A DNA stretch of 64,000 nucleotides, taken from a virus. Under the pieces are notes generated by a model, which did not search any database, was not told the DNA's origin, and saw only the letters and a list, made by a program, of their open reading frames with translations. Positions 19,993-31,466 of the stretch are shown here, piece by piece. The translations under genes and the position numbers were made by a program. Within the stretch, counting starts at the first letter, position 1. Every line of letters starts with the position of its first letter. The stretch covers positions 25,843-89,842 of IMG/VR virus record IMGVR_UViG_3300043570_000998, one strand, 5' to 3'.

Positions 19993-20216
19993 TGACAGTA
20001 ACAGTATATACAAAAGACAATTGCGTACAATGTGAAGCAACTAAGCGTCACCTTGACAAGCTAGATGTTCCTTACGAGGTAATCAACATCACTAATAATG
20101 TTAGTGCTCTTGACAAGTTAATCTCACTTGGATATCGTTCAGCCCCTGTAGTTGTTGCAGGTAGTGATAGTTGGGCAGGATATGTACCAGACAAGATCGA
20201 TAAGTTGGCTGAATAA
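19992..20216 (+). CDS. nrdH: NrdH-redoxin (glutaredoxin-like)
   Basis: 74 residues. CVQC redox motif at residues 11-14 and the thioredoxin-fold ending SAPVVVAGSDSWAGYVPDKI, whose WAGYVPD part is close to the WSGFRPD of NrdH. It would reduce the class Ib ribonucleotide reductase encoded 7 kb downstream. Overlaps both neighbours by one base (TAATG). Confidence 0.93.
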   Translation: MTVTVYTKDNCVQCEATKRHLDKLDVPYEVINITNNVSALDKLISLGYRSAPVVVAGSDSWAGYVPDKIDKLAE

Positions 20217-21226
20217 TGACAACAATGGAAGAGGCACTAGCACAGCTAGACCCAAGAATTCGCAAACGCTTGTCTAATGGTGCAGGGTTTAAGACAGACT
20301 TTCAGCCCACTCCCAGCTTTGGACTCAACCGTGCTCTAGGCGGTGGGTTGCCATATGGTCGTCAAGTTCTTATTTGGGGAAGCAAGTCTTCGGCAAAGTC
20401 TTCTCTATGTCTTCAGATGGTTGGTCTTGCACAGGCAGAAGGCAAACTCTGTGCTTGGATCGATGCAGAAATGTCATACGACGAAGCGTGGTCGAAGAAA
20501 CTTGGGGTAGATACAGAAAACCTTATTGTCTCACAGGCTCGTACTATTAACGAGATGGTAGACGTAGGCACAGCACTAATTAATGCAGGTGTAGACCTAG
20601 TGGTAGTTGATTCAATTACCTCACTACTTCCTGCTATCTACTTTGAAAAAGACTCTGACGAACTCAAGCAACTTGAGAACACTAAGCAGATTGGTGCTGA
20701 GTCACGAGACTTTAGCAACGCCTGGAAGATGATTAACTATGCTAACAACAAAGTCAAGCCAACACTGTTCGTCCTGATCTCTCAGTCACGAAACAACATT
20801 AGTGCTATGTACACACAGCAACAGCCTACAGGTGGACAAGCAACTAAATTCTATTCATCAACAGTCATTAAGTTGTTTAGTTCGGAGTCGGATAATCAAG
20901 CCATCAAGGGCAAAATTCCCATAGGAGATAAACTAATTGAACAAAAGATTGGTCGCAAGGTCAAGTGGGAATTACAGTTCTCTAAGACCTCTCCAGGCTT
21001 CCAGAGCGGTGAATATGACTTTTACTTCCGTGGGGATGGGGTAGGAATTGACAGCGTTGGTGACCTTGTGGACACCGCTGAGATGGCAGGTATTGTATCT
21101 CGTACAGGTGCTTGGTACATTGTATCGGAAGATAAAAAAGTTCAGGGCAGGGAAGCATTTATTAACTATGTCAAGGAAAATGACGACTTCCGTAAATCTA
21201 TTGAGGACCAGCTAAATGTCAGCTAA
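20216..21226 (+). CDS. recA: RecA-like recombinase with unusual Walker A
   Basis: 336 residues. LGGGLPYGRQVLIWGSKSSA begins the ATPase core. The P-loop reads GSKSSAKSS, with Ala where nearly all RecA proteins have the invariant Gly before Lys. Walker B is DLVVVDSITSLLP, and LISQSRNNIS corresponds to the loop-2 region. It should promote strand exchange in phage recombination and repair. The C-terminal segment is short and includes a RecA-like EYDFYFRGDGVG element. Confidence 0.92.
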   Translation: MTTMEEALAQLDPRIRKRLSNGAGFKTDFQPTPSFGLNRALGGGLPYGRQVLIWGSKSSAKSSLCLQMVGLAQAEGKLCAWIDAEMSYDEAWSKKLGVDTENLIVSQARTINEMVDVGTALINAGVDLVVVDSITSLLPAIYFEKDSDELKQLENTKQIGAESRDFSNAWKMINYANNKVKPTLFVLISQSRNNISAMYTQQQPTGGQATKFYSSTVIKLFSSESDNQAIKGKIPIGDKLIEQKIGRKVKWELQFSKTSPGFQSGEYDFYFRGDGVGIDSVGDLVDTAEMAGIVSRTGAWYIVSEDKKVQGREAFINYVKENDDFRKSIEDQLNVS

Positions 21227-21404
21227 GTATGATGTTCACAAAGGTAAGTTTAATTGTCATACCTGCAAAACAGAAGTATCGTCAATTAGATGGTACTGGA
21301 CGTTAAAAGAGTTAACTTGGCTATGTCCAGAAGGACACCTTAGCAAAGTTGATCTTAACACTAAAAAAAGTAAGGGTAATTATGAGCGAGAAGAACGAAA
21401 GTAA
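21216..21404 (+). CDS. Small zinc-ribbon protein
   Basis: 62 residues, overlapping recA by 11 bases. CHTC and CPEGH form a possible zinc-binding set around residues 14-41, with a basic tail. Such proteins are common in actinophage recombination operons. Function unknown. Confidence 0.6.
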   Translation: MSAKYDVHKGKFNCHTCKTEVSSIRWYWTLKELTWLCPEGHLSKVDLNTKKSKGNYEREERK

Positions 21405-21669
21405 AAGAATCGGTGCGAAACAACATAAAAATTCTGGACGTAATACGACCAAAGGTGATGCTACTTGGGGACAGTTTGTTGTTGACTTTAAAGAAGTATC
21501 GAAATCATTTACTATCAATAGGGAGGTTTGGGCTAAAGCTACGACTGACGCAATACGTGGTAACAAAGACCCAGCAATTATTATTGTACTTGGCGAGGGT
21601 AATTCTAAAGTAAGACTAGCAGTCATTGAGCTGGGTATCCTAGAACAATTGACTGAATCATCAGAGTAG
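21382..21669 (+). CDS. Possible PD-(D/E)XK endonuclease / Holliday junction-type protein
   Basis: 95 residues from the ATG at 21382 (a longer frame from 21349 is less likely). The order KQHKNSGRN..KGDATWGQFVVDFKEVSKSF..W.KATTDA..DPAIIIVLG matches a small phage family with a DUF-type PD-(D/E)XK fold: basic N-terminus, Asp, then a D-x-K/E-x-x-K strand, then a Trp-helix. It sits between RecA and a Cas4-like nuclease. The catalytic assignment is tentative. Confidence 0.5.
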   Translation: MSEKNESKRIGAKQHKNSGRNTTKGDATWGQFVVDFKEVSKSFTINREVWAKATTDAIRGNKDPAIIIVLGEGNSKVRLAVIELGILEQLTESSE

Positions 21670-21677
21670 TGTATAAT
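21649..21677 (+). promoter_or_regulatory. Promoter TTGACT-17-TATAAT
   Basis: TTGACT at 21649-21654 and TATAAT at 21672-21677, spacer 17. The -35 overlaps the end of the previous gene. It precedes the gene at 21694. Confidence 0.7.
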
Positions 21678-21693
21678 AGAAGGATAGTAGAAA

Positions 21694-22008
21694 TTGGAAA
21701 CAATGGAAGAAACAAAAACAACATTAGAACGAGTCAATGGTCTCACTGAGATCGCTGACTTTATGAACGATGAAGAGCTTACTGAAGCCCTCACGTTTAT
21801 TGCAAAGGTTATTTTCAAGCCAGAGATTCCTGCACAGGTAGCCTCTATTGAGATCGTTCGCTTGCAAGCCATTGCTGCTAAAATGTCATTCAAGGCTACT
21901 TGGATGGCTAACGTAGATAAGGGAGATAGAGCGAAGAAGAATATTTATTTTACTGCTGCTAGTTCAATTAATGAACTTGTTGCTGCACTTAAATATATTA
22001 CTCGTTAA
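21694..22008 (+). CDS. Hypothetical protein in the recombination operon
   Basis: 104 residues from TTG at 21694, which is 9 bases after AGAAGGA; an ATG at 21703 is the alternative. Mostly helical (EALTFIAKVIFKPEIPAQVA). No recognised domain. First gene after a consensus promoter inside the recombination module. Confidence 0.6.
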   Translation: METMEETKTTLERVNGLTEIADFMNDEELTEALTFIAKVIFKPEIPAQVASIEIVRLQAIAAKMSFKATWMANVDKGDRAKKNIYFTAASSINELVAALKYITR

Positions 22009-22015
22009 ACATACT

Positions 22016-22819
22016 ATGACTAAAAATTTACTAAACCAAGTTATGCTCAAGGGTGCATCAGATAAGAAAAGATCATTCCTAGATACTGACGAGCTTATTA
22101 AAAAGATTCAGCACGGATACATTATTAACCGTGTTGACAAGCACCAGCAGAAGAAAACTTTTGCACCTAGTACAATTGCATTCTCCCACGGAGAGTGTCC
22201 TCGTTACTGGTACATTGCCTTTGAGGGTGCAACATTTACAGACAATGCAGATGCATATGGCGGAGCTAATATGACTGCTGGAACCAAGTCGCACGAACGT
22301 ATCCAGTCAGCTATGGCAAATGTGCCAGACCTGCTCGTTGACTCTGAGTTTAAAATTACAAGTCAGGACCCACCTATCTTTGGTTACGGTGACGTAATCC
22401 TCAAGTGGGGTGGAGAAGATTTGCTTGGCGAAATTAAAACAATGCCAAACGAAGGATTCGAATATCGAAAAGCAGCAGGGAAACCAAAGCTTGGTCACCT
22501 CGTACAGTTGCTTATCTATATGAAAATTCTGGGGAGAGAACGTGCAGTACTAATCTATGAGAACAAGAATAACCACGAGTTGCTTGTCCTTCCAGTAGTA
22601 CTAAACGATTATCTTAAAGGGTGGGTAGACAGTACATTTGATTGGATGAGAGAAGTTCGTAGTGCTTGGGAGAATAAAACTCTTCCCACCAAGAACTACC
22701 GATCAAATTCGAAGATTTGCAAGACTTGTCCAGTAAGGTCAACTTGTGATATCGCTGGTCCAGGGACGCTACAAATAAAGTCTATGGAGCCAATCAATGA
22801 AGCATTGTCAATGGTGTGA
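22016..22819 (+). CDS. Cas4/RecB-like PD-(D/E)XK exonuclease with Fe-S cysteines
   Basis: 267 residues from the ATG at 22016. Motifs in order: ECPRYW with the first cysteine (about residue 60), GYGDVIL (Asp), LGEIKT (the E-x-K catalytic pair), QLLIYM (motif IV), and CKTCPVRSTC at the C-terminus. One early and three late cysteines are the iron-sulfur arrangement of Cas4/AddB nucleases. It probably resects DNA ends for recombination. Confidence 0.85.
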   Translation: MTKNLLNQVMLKGASDKKRSFLDTDELIKKIQHGYIINRVDKHQQKKTFAPSTIAFSHGECPRYWYIAFEGATFTDNADAYGGANMTAGTKSHERIQSAMANVPDLLVDSEFKITSQDPPIFGYGDVILKWGGEDLLGEIKTMPNEGFEYRKAAGKPKLGHLVQLLIYMKILGRERAVLIYENKNNHELLVLPVVLNDYLKGWVDSTFDWMREVRSAWENKTLPTKNYRSNSKICKTCPVRSTCDIAGPGTLQIKSMEPINEALSMV

Positions 22820-23090
22820 TAACCAATTTAAACCAAATGTATCTTATCAGATATATTGTTCTGCTGACTGTAGGGAACACGCAACTAGAGAGAAAATAGC
22901 TGAACGCTATGCTAGAAATCGTTTGCAAAAGCCCTCTCGAAAGAACAGAAAATGCAAAAATTGCGGATCAAAACTATCTATTTATAATGATGAAGAAACC
23001 TGCTCCATATGCGATATTAATCCTTCAGAAGTAAATAAAATATTAAAAGAGTTAAAGGGGATAGCCGATGGTAAAATTGAGCTTAATTAA
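22797..23090 (+). CDS. Zinc-binding protein with two Cys clusters
   Basis: 97 residues, overlapping both neighbours. First cluster CQWC..CSADC (residues 4-25), basic linker, second cluster CKNCG..CSIC (about residues 53-72). This is the pattern of host-nuclease-associated zinc fingers. The role may be nucleic-acid binding next to the resolvase gene. Confidence 0.65.
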   Translation: MKHCQWCDNQFKPNVSYQIYCSADCREHATREKIAERYARNRLQKPSRKNRKCKNCGSKLSIYNDEETCSICDINPSEVNKILKELKGIADGKIELN

Positions 23091-23643
23091 TCCAAAACCA
23101 AAAACAGTTTGCTCAATTGATGCAAGCACAAACAGCCTAGCCTTTGCTATTTTTGAGGACAAGTCTTTAATTAGATTTGGCAAGATTAATTTTACTGGTC
23201 GTAATGCATATGAAAAAGTTGGAGATGCTGCAAAGAAGTGTCTATCTTTCTTTAAACAATTTAATATTGATTCTATTATTATTGAGCACACGGTATTTAT
23301 TAACAGCCCTAAGACTGCTGCAGATCTTGCACTTGTTCAAGGAGCGATGCTTGGGTCAGCTCAAATTAATGGCATAAAGATTGCTGGATCAGTTAATCCA
23401 ATTACTTGGCAATCATTTATTGGCAACACAAAACTCTCGGCGGTAGAAAAACAACAACTTCGCAAAGAGAATCCTAACAAATCCGAGTCTTGGTATAAGG
23501 GGCAAGAACGTGAAATTAGAAAACAAAAAACAATACGTTATGTTGGTACGTATTATAATAAGTCTATTAGTGATAATGACGTGGCAGACGCTATCGGAAT
23601 TGGTCACTGGGCTATCCACAATTGGGAAAAGGTTGACAAATAG
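23068..23643 (+). CDS. RuvC-like Holliday junction resolvase
   Basis: 191 residues. The RNase-H fold is recognisable: SIDASTNSLAFAIF (first Asp), IIIEHTVFINSPKT (catalytic Glu) and DNDVADAIGIGHWA (C-terminal Asp pair). Phage RuvC-type enzymes cut branched DNA before packaging. It follows the recombinase, Cas4-like and zinc-finger genes, and the terminase lies 0.7 kb downstream. Confidence 0.88.
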   Translation: MVKLSLINPKPKTVCSIDASTNSLAFAIFEDKSLIRFGKINFTGRNAYEKVGDAAKKCLSFFKQFNIDSIIIEHTVFINSPKTAADLALVQGAMLGSAQINGIKIAGSVNPITWQSFIGNTKLSAVEKQQLRKENPNKSESWYKGQEREIRKQKTIRYVGTYYNKSISDNDVADAIGIGHWAIHNWEKVDK

Positions 23644-23647
23644 ACTT

Positions 23648-23803
23648 ATGGCTGCTAAACTATATCAAAGCGAGGCGTGGCTTCGCAAACGCTACCACCT
23701 TGATCGCAAGACTCCAGAAGATATTGCAAAAGAGTGTGGCACTAGCGTTGAAACAATTTATGTATACCTTGCAAAGTTTGGACTAAGAAAGAGTAAAAGA
23801 TGA
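23648..23803 (+). CDS. Small HTH DNA-binding protein
   Basis: 51 residues from the ATG at 23648, just after the resolvase stop. KTPEDIAKECGTSVETIYVYLAKFGL is a clear helix-turn-helix. The N-terminal SEAWLRKRYHLDR is typical of small actinophage HTH proteins. Probable transcriptional or architectural factor. Overlaps the next gene by 4 bases. Confidence 0.75.
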   Translation: MAAKLYQSEAWLRKRYHLDRKTPEDIAKECGTSVETIYVYLAKFGLRKSKR

Positions 23804-24042
23804 GTGAAAACCTTAAAATCACGGTAGACCAAGTTAACCATCCACCACACTATACAAAGGATCCTAGTGGTGTTGAGTGTATTGAGATTACACGTCACCG
23901 CACCTTTAACATTGGGAATGCTTTTAAGTATCTTTGGAGAGCTGGCATTAAGGACGAATCAAAGACCATCCAAGATCTTGAAAAAGCTATCTTCTATATT
24001 CAAGATGAAATCAAACGACTACAAGGAGAATACCGTGGCTAG
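23800..24042 (+). CDS. DUF3310 family protein
   Basis: 80 residues. VNHPPHYT..GVECIEITRH..NIGNAFKYLWRAGIKDE is the DUF3310 signature found in many phages, often near nucleotide-metabolism or replication genes. Function not established; older annotations call it a nucleotide-kinase-like protein. Confidence 0.9.
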   Translation: MSENLKITVDQVNHPPHYTKDPSGVECIEITRHRTFNIGNAFKYLWRAGIKDESKTIQDLEKAIFYIQDEIKRLQGEYRG

Positions 24043-24337
24043 ACTTCGCAAGACAGAGTATAATAAGACTATGATTAAAGATCCTTATGAACGTGTCTAT
24101 GAGATGCCATTTGGCAATTTTGTAATTGAGCGTGGGGACTTAATTAAAGTTGCTGGAGAATATGGAACTAAATTTAAATTTGAGTCCATTACCACTAACC
24201 CCAAGAACGGTGCTGTGTGGGTAGATTGTTTTGAGACGTGGAGAGGACGAACAGGGGCATACCGTTCATTCTCTATTGACCGTATAAAGCGTATTCCAAA
24301 ACGTAGACCAAGGAAGGTTAAGCTAAGTGTCGTTTGA
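24035..24337 (+). CDS. Basic hypothetical protein
   Basis: 100 residues from GTG at 24035, with AAGGAGA upstream. Beta-like N-terminal part (PFGNFVIERGDLIKVAGEYG) and a basic C-terminus (RIKRIPKRRPRKVK). The composition suggests nucleic-acid contact. It overlaps DUF3310 and the small terminase candidate. Confidence 0.6.
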   Translation: MARLRKTEYNKTMIKDPYERVYEMPFGNFVIERGDLIKVAGEYGTKFKFESITTNPKNGAVWVDCFETWRGRTGAYRSFSIDRIKRIPKRRPRKVKLSVV

Positions 24338-24860
24338 AGATCTTACAGTAGAACACCTTGACGAAGTAAACAAGGTTGTTGAAAAGTATCTACAGGGCAA
24401 TGAACCTACCCAGATTTCAAAAGAACTATCGATTCCTCGTCAAAAAGTTGTTGCTCATATTAAAGAGTGGCAACTTATGGCTGCAGATAATGCGTTAATT
24501 CGTGCTCGTGCAAAGGAAGCACTTGTTGCTGCAGACACTCACTATAATAAACTAATCAGTAAAGCATATGAGGTTATTGACGATGCAACTACGCTTGCTA
24601 ATTTAGGTGCAAAGACCGCAGGTATTAAGTTAGTCTTGGACATTGAGTCTAGGCGTATTGATATGCTACAAAAAGCTGGACTGCTTGAAAATAAAGAACT
24701 GGCAGAAGAGATGCTTGAGATTGAACGTAGGCAAGACATTCTTAAAGATATCCTTAAAGACATTGCTGCAGAACATCCAGAGGTGCGTGACAAGATTATG
24801 CGTAGACTATCTGAGGTATCACGCAATGACGAGGTGATTACTGTTGTCAGAGATGTTTGA
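24327..24860 (+). CDS. terS: Putative terminase small subunit
   Basis: 177 residues, GTG start 11 bases inside the previous gene. Residues 25-50 (EPTQISKELSIPRQKVVAHIKEWQ) form an HTH, followed by long charged helices suited to oligomerisation. It abuts and overlaps the large terminase, the usual order. The assignment rests on the HTH and position. Confidence 0.7.
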   Translation: MSFEDLTVEHLDEVNKVVEKYLQGNEPTQISKELSIPRQKVVAHIKEWQLMAADNALIRARAKEALVAADTHYNKLISKAYEVIDDATTLANLGAKTAGIKLVLDIESRRIDMLQKAGLLENKELAEEMLEIERRQDILKDILKDIAAEHPEVRDKIMRRLSEVSRNDEVITVVRDV

Positions 24861-26628
24861 TGATTTCTTTGAAGTTTTAAAAGATAACAACTTTGAGGAA
24901 ACGCCAGTAGACGCTAAGACGTTTGTTGAGGGTGAGGCATACCTTGGACAGCCACCACTATCTCAAATTCAGTATGACATTGTAGAGGCTATGAGCCAGA
25001 TCTATAAGCTTGAAGACCTAATTGATATTATGGGTACAGAAGAAGGTACACGCTATTACAAGAAGTACACCAAGAATGAGATTATTCTTCAGCTTGGTAA
25101 GGGTAGTGGTAAAGACTTCGTATCTACTGTAGCGTGTGCCTACATTGTATATAAACTATTATGCCTTAAAGATCCAGCTCGTTACTTTGGAAAGCCATCT
25201 GGCGATGCTATTGATATTATTAACGTGGCTATCAACGCACAACAGGCTAAGAACGTTTTCTTCAAAGGATTTAAAACAAAGATCGAACGCTCTCCTTGGT
25301 TTGCTGGCAAGTTTTACGCAAAGGTAGATAGTATTGAGTTTGATGATGCTATCACTGTTTACTCTGGTCACTCTGAAAGAGAATCTCACGAGGGTCTAAA
25401 CCTTATCCTTGCCGTACTTGATGAAATTTCTGGCTTTGCACAAGAAACAAATACTGGCAACGACCAGGGCAAGACCGCAGACAACATCTACAAAGCCTTC
25501 CGTGCCTCTGTAGACTCTCGTTTTCCAGACTTAGGGAAAGTAGCACTACTATCATTCCCTCGCTATCCTGGAGACTTTATCTCACAACGATATGATGATG
25601 TGATTATGGATAAAGAAATTATTACAAAGACTCATAAGTTTATTATGAATCCAGACCTTCCAGAAGATGCAGATGGAAACACTCTAGAAATTTCGTGGGA
25701 TGAAGATACAATCATTAACTATAAGTATCCTGGTATGTTTGCAGTAAAGAGACCAACGTGGGTAGTAAACCCTACTCGTAAGGTTGACGACTTTAAATTA
25801 GCATTCTATACGGACCTTGGAGACGCTATGATGCGATTTGCCTGTGTACCTACCTATAGCTCAGATGCATTTTTTAAGCAGATTGAGAAGGTTCAAGGTG
25901 CAATGACACTTCGTAATCCGCTAGACAACAATCGTCGTTTTGACGAGACATTTGTGCCAGATCCAGATAAGATTTATTACGTCCACGCCGACCTCGCACA
26001 ACGACACGACAAGTGTGCTGTGGCAATTGCTCACGTAGATAAGTGGGTAAATATTCAAGTGATTAAAGATTACCAGCAAGTAGCACCAGTAGTTGTAGTA
26101 GATGCTGTAGCGTGGTGGGAGCCAAAGGTAGAAGGTCCAGTTAACCTTTCAGAAGTCAAGCAGTGGATTCAAAACCTTCGTCGTGTAGGATTTAATCTGG
26201 GTATGGTAAGCTTTGACCGCTGGCAATCATTTGATATCCAGAATGAACTTAAACAAGTTGGCATTAGAACAGAAACTGTTTCAGTTGCCAAGAAGCACTA
26301 TGAAGATATGGCAATGCTTATTTATGAAGAGCGTCTCGCTATGCCATCCATTGATCTTTTATTTGAAGAATTAACAGAGCTTAAAATTATGAGAAACAAT
26401 AGGGTTGACCATCCTCGCAAGAAATCTAAAGACCTTGCAGACGCTGTGTGTGGAGCTGTCTTTGGTGCTATCTCACACACACCAAAAGACCTTAACCTTG
26501 AGGTAGAGATTCATACGTTTAAACAAAAACCAAAGAATGCTATTGCGGATCGTCCTAAAGATGTGATAGAATATAAATCCATACCAAATGATGTCAAGGG
26601 CTATCTTGATCAGTTCAATTTAATTTAG
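24844..26628 (+). CDS. terL: Terminase large subunit
   Basis: 594 residues from TTG at 24844 (ATG at 24853 is possible). ATPase: QLGKGSGKD (Walker A) and LILAVLDEIS (Walker B). The nuclease half has YVHADLAQRHDKCAVAIAH (first Asp of the RNase-H fold) and SFDRWQSFDIQNEL, then KSKDLADAVCGAVFGA with the late Asp. It drives packaging of DNA into the head. It is embedded after replication genes instead of next to portal and capsid genes, which must lie before the window. Confidence 0.93.
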   Translation: MSEMFDDFFEVLKDNNFEETPVDAKTFVEGEAYLGQPPLSQIQYDIVEAMSQIYKLEDLIDIMGTEEGTRYYKKYTKNEIILQLGKGSGKDFVSTVACAYIVYKLLCLKDPARYFGKPSGDAIDIINVAINAQQAKNVFFKGFKTKIERSPWFAGKFYAKVDSIEFDDAITVYSGHSERESHEGLNLILAVLDEISGFAQETNTGNDQGKTADNIYKAFRASVDSRFPDLGKVALLSFPRYPGDFISQRYDDVIMDKEIITKTHKFIMNPDLPEDADGNTLEISWDEDTIINYKYPGMFAVKRPTWVVNPTRKVDDFKLAFYTDLGDAMMRFACVPTYSSDAFFKQIEKVQGAMTLRNPLDNNRRFDETFVPDPDKIYYVHADLAQRHDKCAVAIAHVDKWVNIQVIKDYQQVAPVVVVDAVAWWEPKVEGPVNLSEVKQWIQNLRRVGFNLGMVSFDRWQSFDIQNELKQVGIRTETVSVAKKHYEDMAMLIYEERLAMPSIDLLFEELTELKIMRNNRVDHPRKKSKDLADAVCGAVFGAISHTPKDLNLEVEIHTFKQKPKNAIADRPKDVIEYKSIPNDVKGYLDQFNLI

Positions 26629-26637
26629 GAGCAAGAC

Positions 26638-27028
26638 GTGAGCTTTGACATTGTTTATTTTTCTAACTATTCTGGAAACACCAAAAGATTTGTAGATAAA
26701 TTAGATTTAAATTCAATTAGAATTCCGATAAGTGATTCTAATGACCCCATACTGGTGCAGAATAAGTTTGTATTATTTGTTCCAACTTATGGTGGTGGAA
26801 ATGAAGGACACGCTATTCCAAAGCAAGTCCGTTCCTTTCTCAACGTAGCAAGCAACAGAGATAAAATTATTGGCGTTGTTGGATTAGGAAACACAAACTT
26901 TGGAGAACACTACTGCAAGGCTGCAGAAATGATTGCAGCTAAGACAGGCGTACCAATTATAGGCAGGGTAGAAATATTCGGCACAGAAGAAGATGTAAAT
27001 ACAATTAATGAAAGGCTGGCGATGCTAG

Positions 27029-27039
<11 letters not shown>
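26638..27039 (+). CDS. nrdI: NrdI flavodoxin-like protein
   Basis: 133 residues, GTG start with AGGAG upstream. [18 protein letters not shown] is the flavin-binding NrdI N-terminus, and [17 protein letters not shown] is the conserved second loop. NrdI supplies oxidant to load the manganese cofactor of NrdF. Overlaps nrdE by 11 bases. Confidence 0.95.
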
Positions 27040-30105
<3,066 letters not shown>

Positions 30106-30123
30106 CCTATTACATAAAAGATT

Positions 30124-30150
30124 GGGCTACTTTGGTAGCCCTTTTCTTTT
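30124..30150 (+). terminator. Rho-independent terminator after nrdF
   Basis: Stem GGGCTAC / GTAGCCC with a TTTG loop, followed by a T-run TTTTCTTTT. It closes the replication and nrd transcript. Confidence 0.92.
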
Positions 30151-30162
30151 GCAATAAAATGG

Positions 30163-30168
30163 TATAAT
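30163..30168 (+). promoter_or_regulatory. -10 element (TATAAT) for the secreted-protein operon
   Basis: TATAAT in the gap after the nrdF terminator, about 50 bases before the signal-peptide gene. No clear -35. Confidence 0.5.
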
Positions 30169-30212
30169 TAGATAGTTAAGCTTCCCCAGGTTTAACAAAG
30201 GAGTGAAGGGAA

Positions 30213-31466
30213 ATCAAAAAATTAGTCTCGTATTTGAGTCTTATATTTTTAATGACAATTTACATTGTTGTTGCCTTTGCCGTACCTGCAAGAGCTGAAG
30301 GGTGCGTGTATGATCACGAAATTTATACCCCTGCGTCTGGCGAGGTAGCAACATTCAATACTTGTGGTGGAGATGATTCATCCTACAGAATTCCACTAGC
30401 AACACCAATCGTATTTGATGGAGTAGAATACTCAACGATTTATGCAACTACAAACTCAACAATAACATTCGGAACCCCCGACGGTACTTATTCTGATTAC
30501 CCAATGACACCATCACTATCAATTATGTCAATGGACTGGGTTGTATACCCACAAACTAGAGCAGATGAACATTTAATTATTACAGTTAGCGATGCAGGAT
30601 TTCAAATAGCTATTTCAGCTAGACCAATTTGGAATCAAGGAACGCCAGATACAACAAACATTACAGTTACAGCAATTAAAAGAACAGATAGCTCATACGA
30701 ATTAACATATACAATGAATGGAACAGACTGGAGCCAACAAGCTCAATTAAGAACTGGTGCTCGTCTACACGACAGAAGTATTGTTAGTCTAGAAGAAGCA
30801 GGATTTACTCAGGTAACAGAGCCTCCAGTCGTTCCTCCAACACCAGAACCAACACCTGAGCCAACAATAGAGCCTACCCCAGAACCCACTGTAGAGCCTA
30901 CACCAGAGCCTACGGTAGAACCTACACCAGAGCCTACGGTAGAACCTACACCAGAACCAACTGTAGAGCCTACTGAAGAGCCTACAGAGCCTCCTGTGGA
31001 CCCTGAGCCACCAATAGATCCTCCAGTAGAGCCAGAAGTTCCTATTAAAGTAGACCCACAAACTGAAGAGGTAATAGAAGAACCAACAACAGAAGAACTT
31101 CTATCAGAATCTCCACAAGATCTAACAGCACAAGAAGTAGTCCAAATTATGAGCGAAGCATACGAAACCTTAAACACATCTGAGCCAGGGTCTCAAGAAT
31201 ATGAAGAAGCCCTAGACGCAATATTTTTTGTTGCACAAGCAGACGACATTGTTCTTGATGAAGAGTTATTGGCAATTCCAATTGTTGGTAATATTGCTCA
31301 GGGATTAACAGATTTGATTAACTTTGCAGGAAACGTAGGATCGGACATAAGTCCAAAAGTACGTGAATCTGCAAAGAAAACAATTGTTGCAGCAGTCATT
31401 GTCGGACAAGTAGCACAAATTAGCACAATGTCAGCAATGTCTTCCGCATCGCTAAGGAGGATATAA
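30213..31466 (+). CDS. Secreted protein with P-E-P-T repeats; apparent ATC start
   Basis: About 417 residues if begun at ATC 30213, 9 bases after AAGGAG. That start gives a textbook signal peptide (Lys-Lys, hydrophobic core, cleavage after AVPARA). The only standard start in frame before the core is TTG at 30234, which removes the basic residues and has no ribosome site. A beta-rich domain (about 25-205) is followed by TPEPTVEP repeats and a helical C-terminus with a hydrophobic GNIAQGLTDLINFAGNVG stretch. No homologue recognised. It may be exported or surface-exposed. Confidence 0.7.
   Translation: MKKLVSYLSLIFLMTIYIVVAFAVPARAEGCVYDHEIYTPASGEVATFNTCGGDDSSYRIPLATPIVFDGVEYSTIYATTNSTITFGTPDGTYSDYPMTPSLSIMSMDWVVYPQTRADEHLIITVSDAGFQIAISARPIWNQGTPDTTNITVTAIKRTDSSYELTYTMNGTDWSQQAQLRTGARLHDRSIVSLEEAGFTQVTEPPVVPPTPEPTPEPTIEPTPEPTVEPTPEPTVEPTPEPTVEPTPEPTVEPTEEPTEPPVDPEPPIDPPVEPEVPIKVDPQTEEVIEEPTTEELLSESPQDLTAQEVVQIMSEAYETLNTSEPGSQEYEEALDAIFFVAQADDIVLDEELLAIPIVGNIAQGLTDLINFAGNVGSDISPKVRESAKKTIVAAVIVGQVAQISTMSAMSSASLRRI
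30837..30990 (+). repeat. In-frame tandem repeats encoding (T)PEPTVEP
   Basis: Roughly 24-base units, some nearly identical at DNA level, encode a Pro/Glu/Thr spacer in the secreted protein. Such linkers cross peptidoglycan or separate domains. Confidence 0.85.

Noticed and set aside
23632-23665. TTGACA-17-TAAACT near the end of the RuvC-like gene
   Set aside because: Inside or at the junction of coupled coding sequence and with a weak -10; kept out for lack of support.
30789-31177. Minus-strand frames with Gly/Ser or Trp/Arg repeats
   Set aside because: They are the reverse of the P-E-P-T tandem repeats of the secreted protein.
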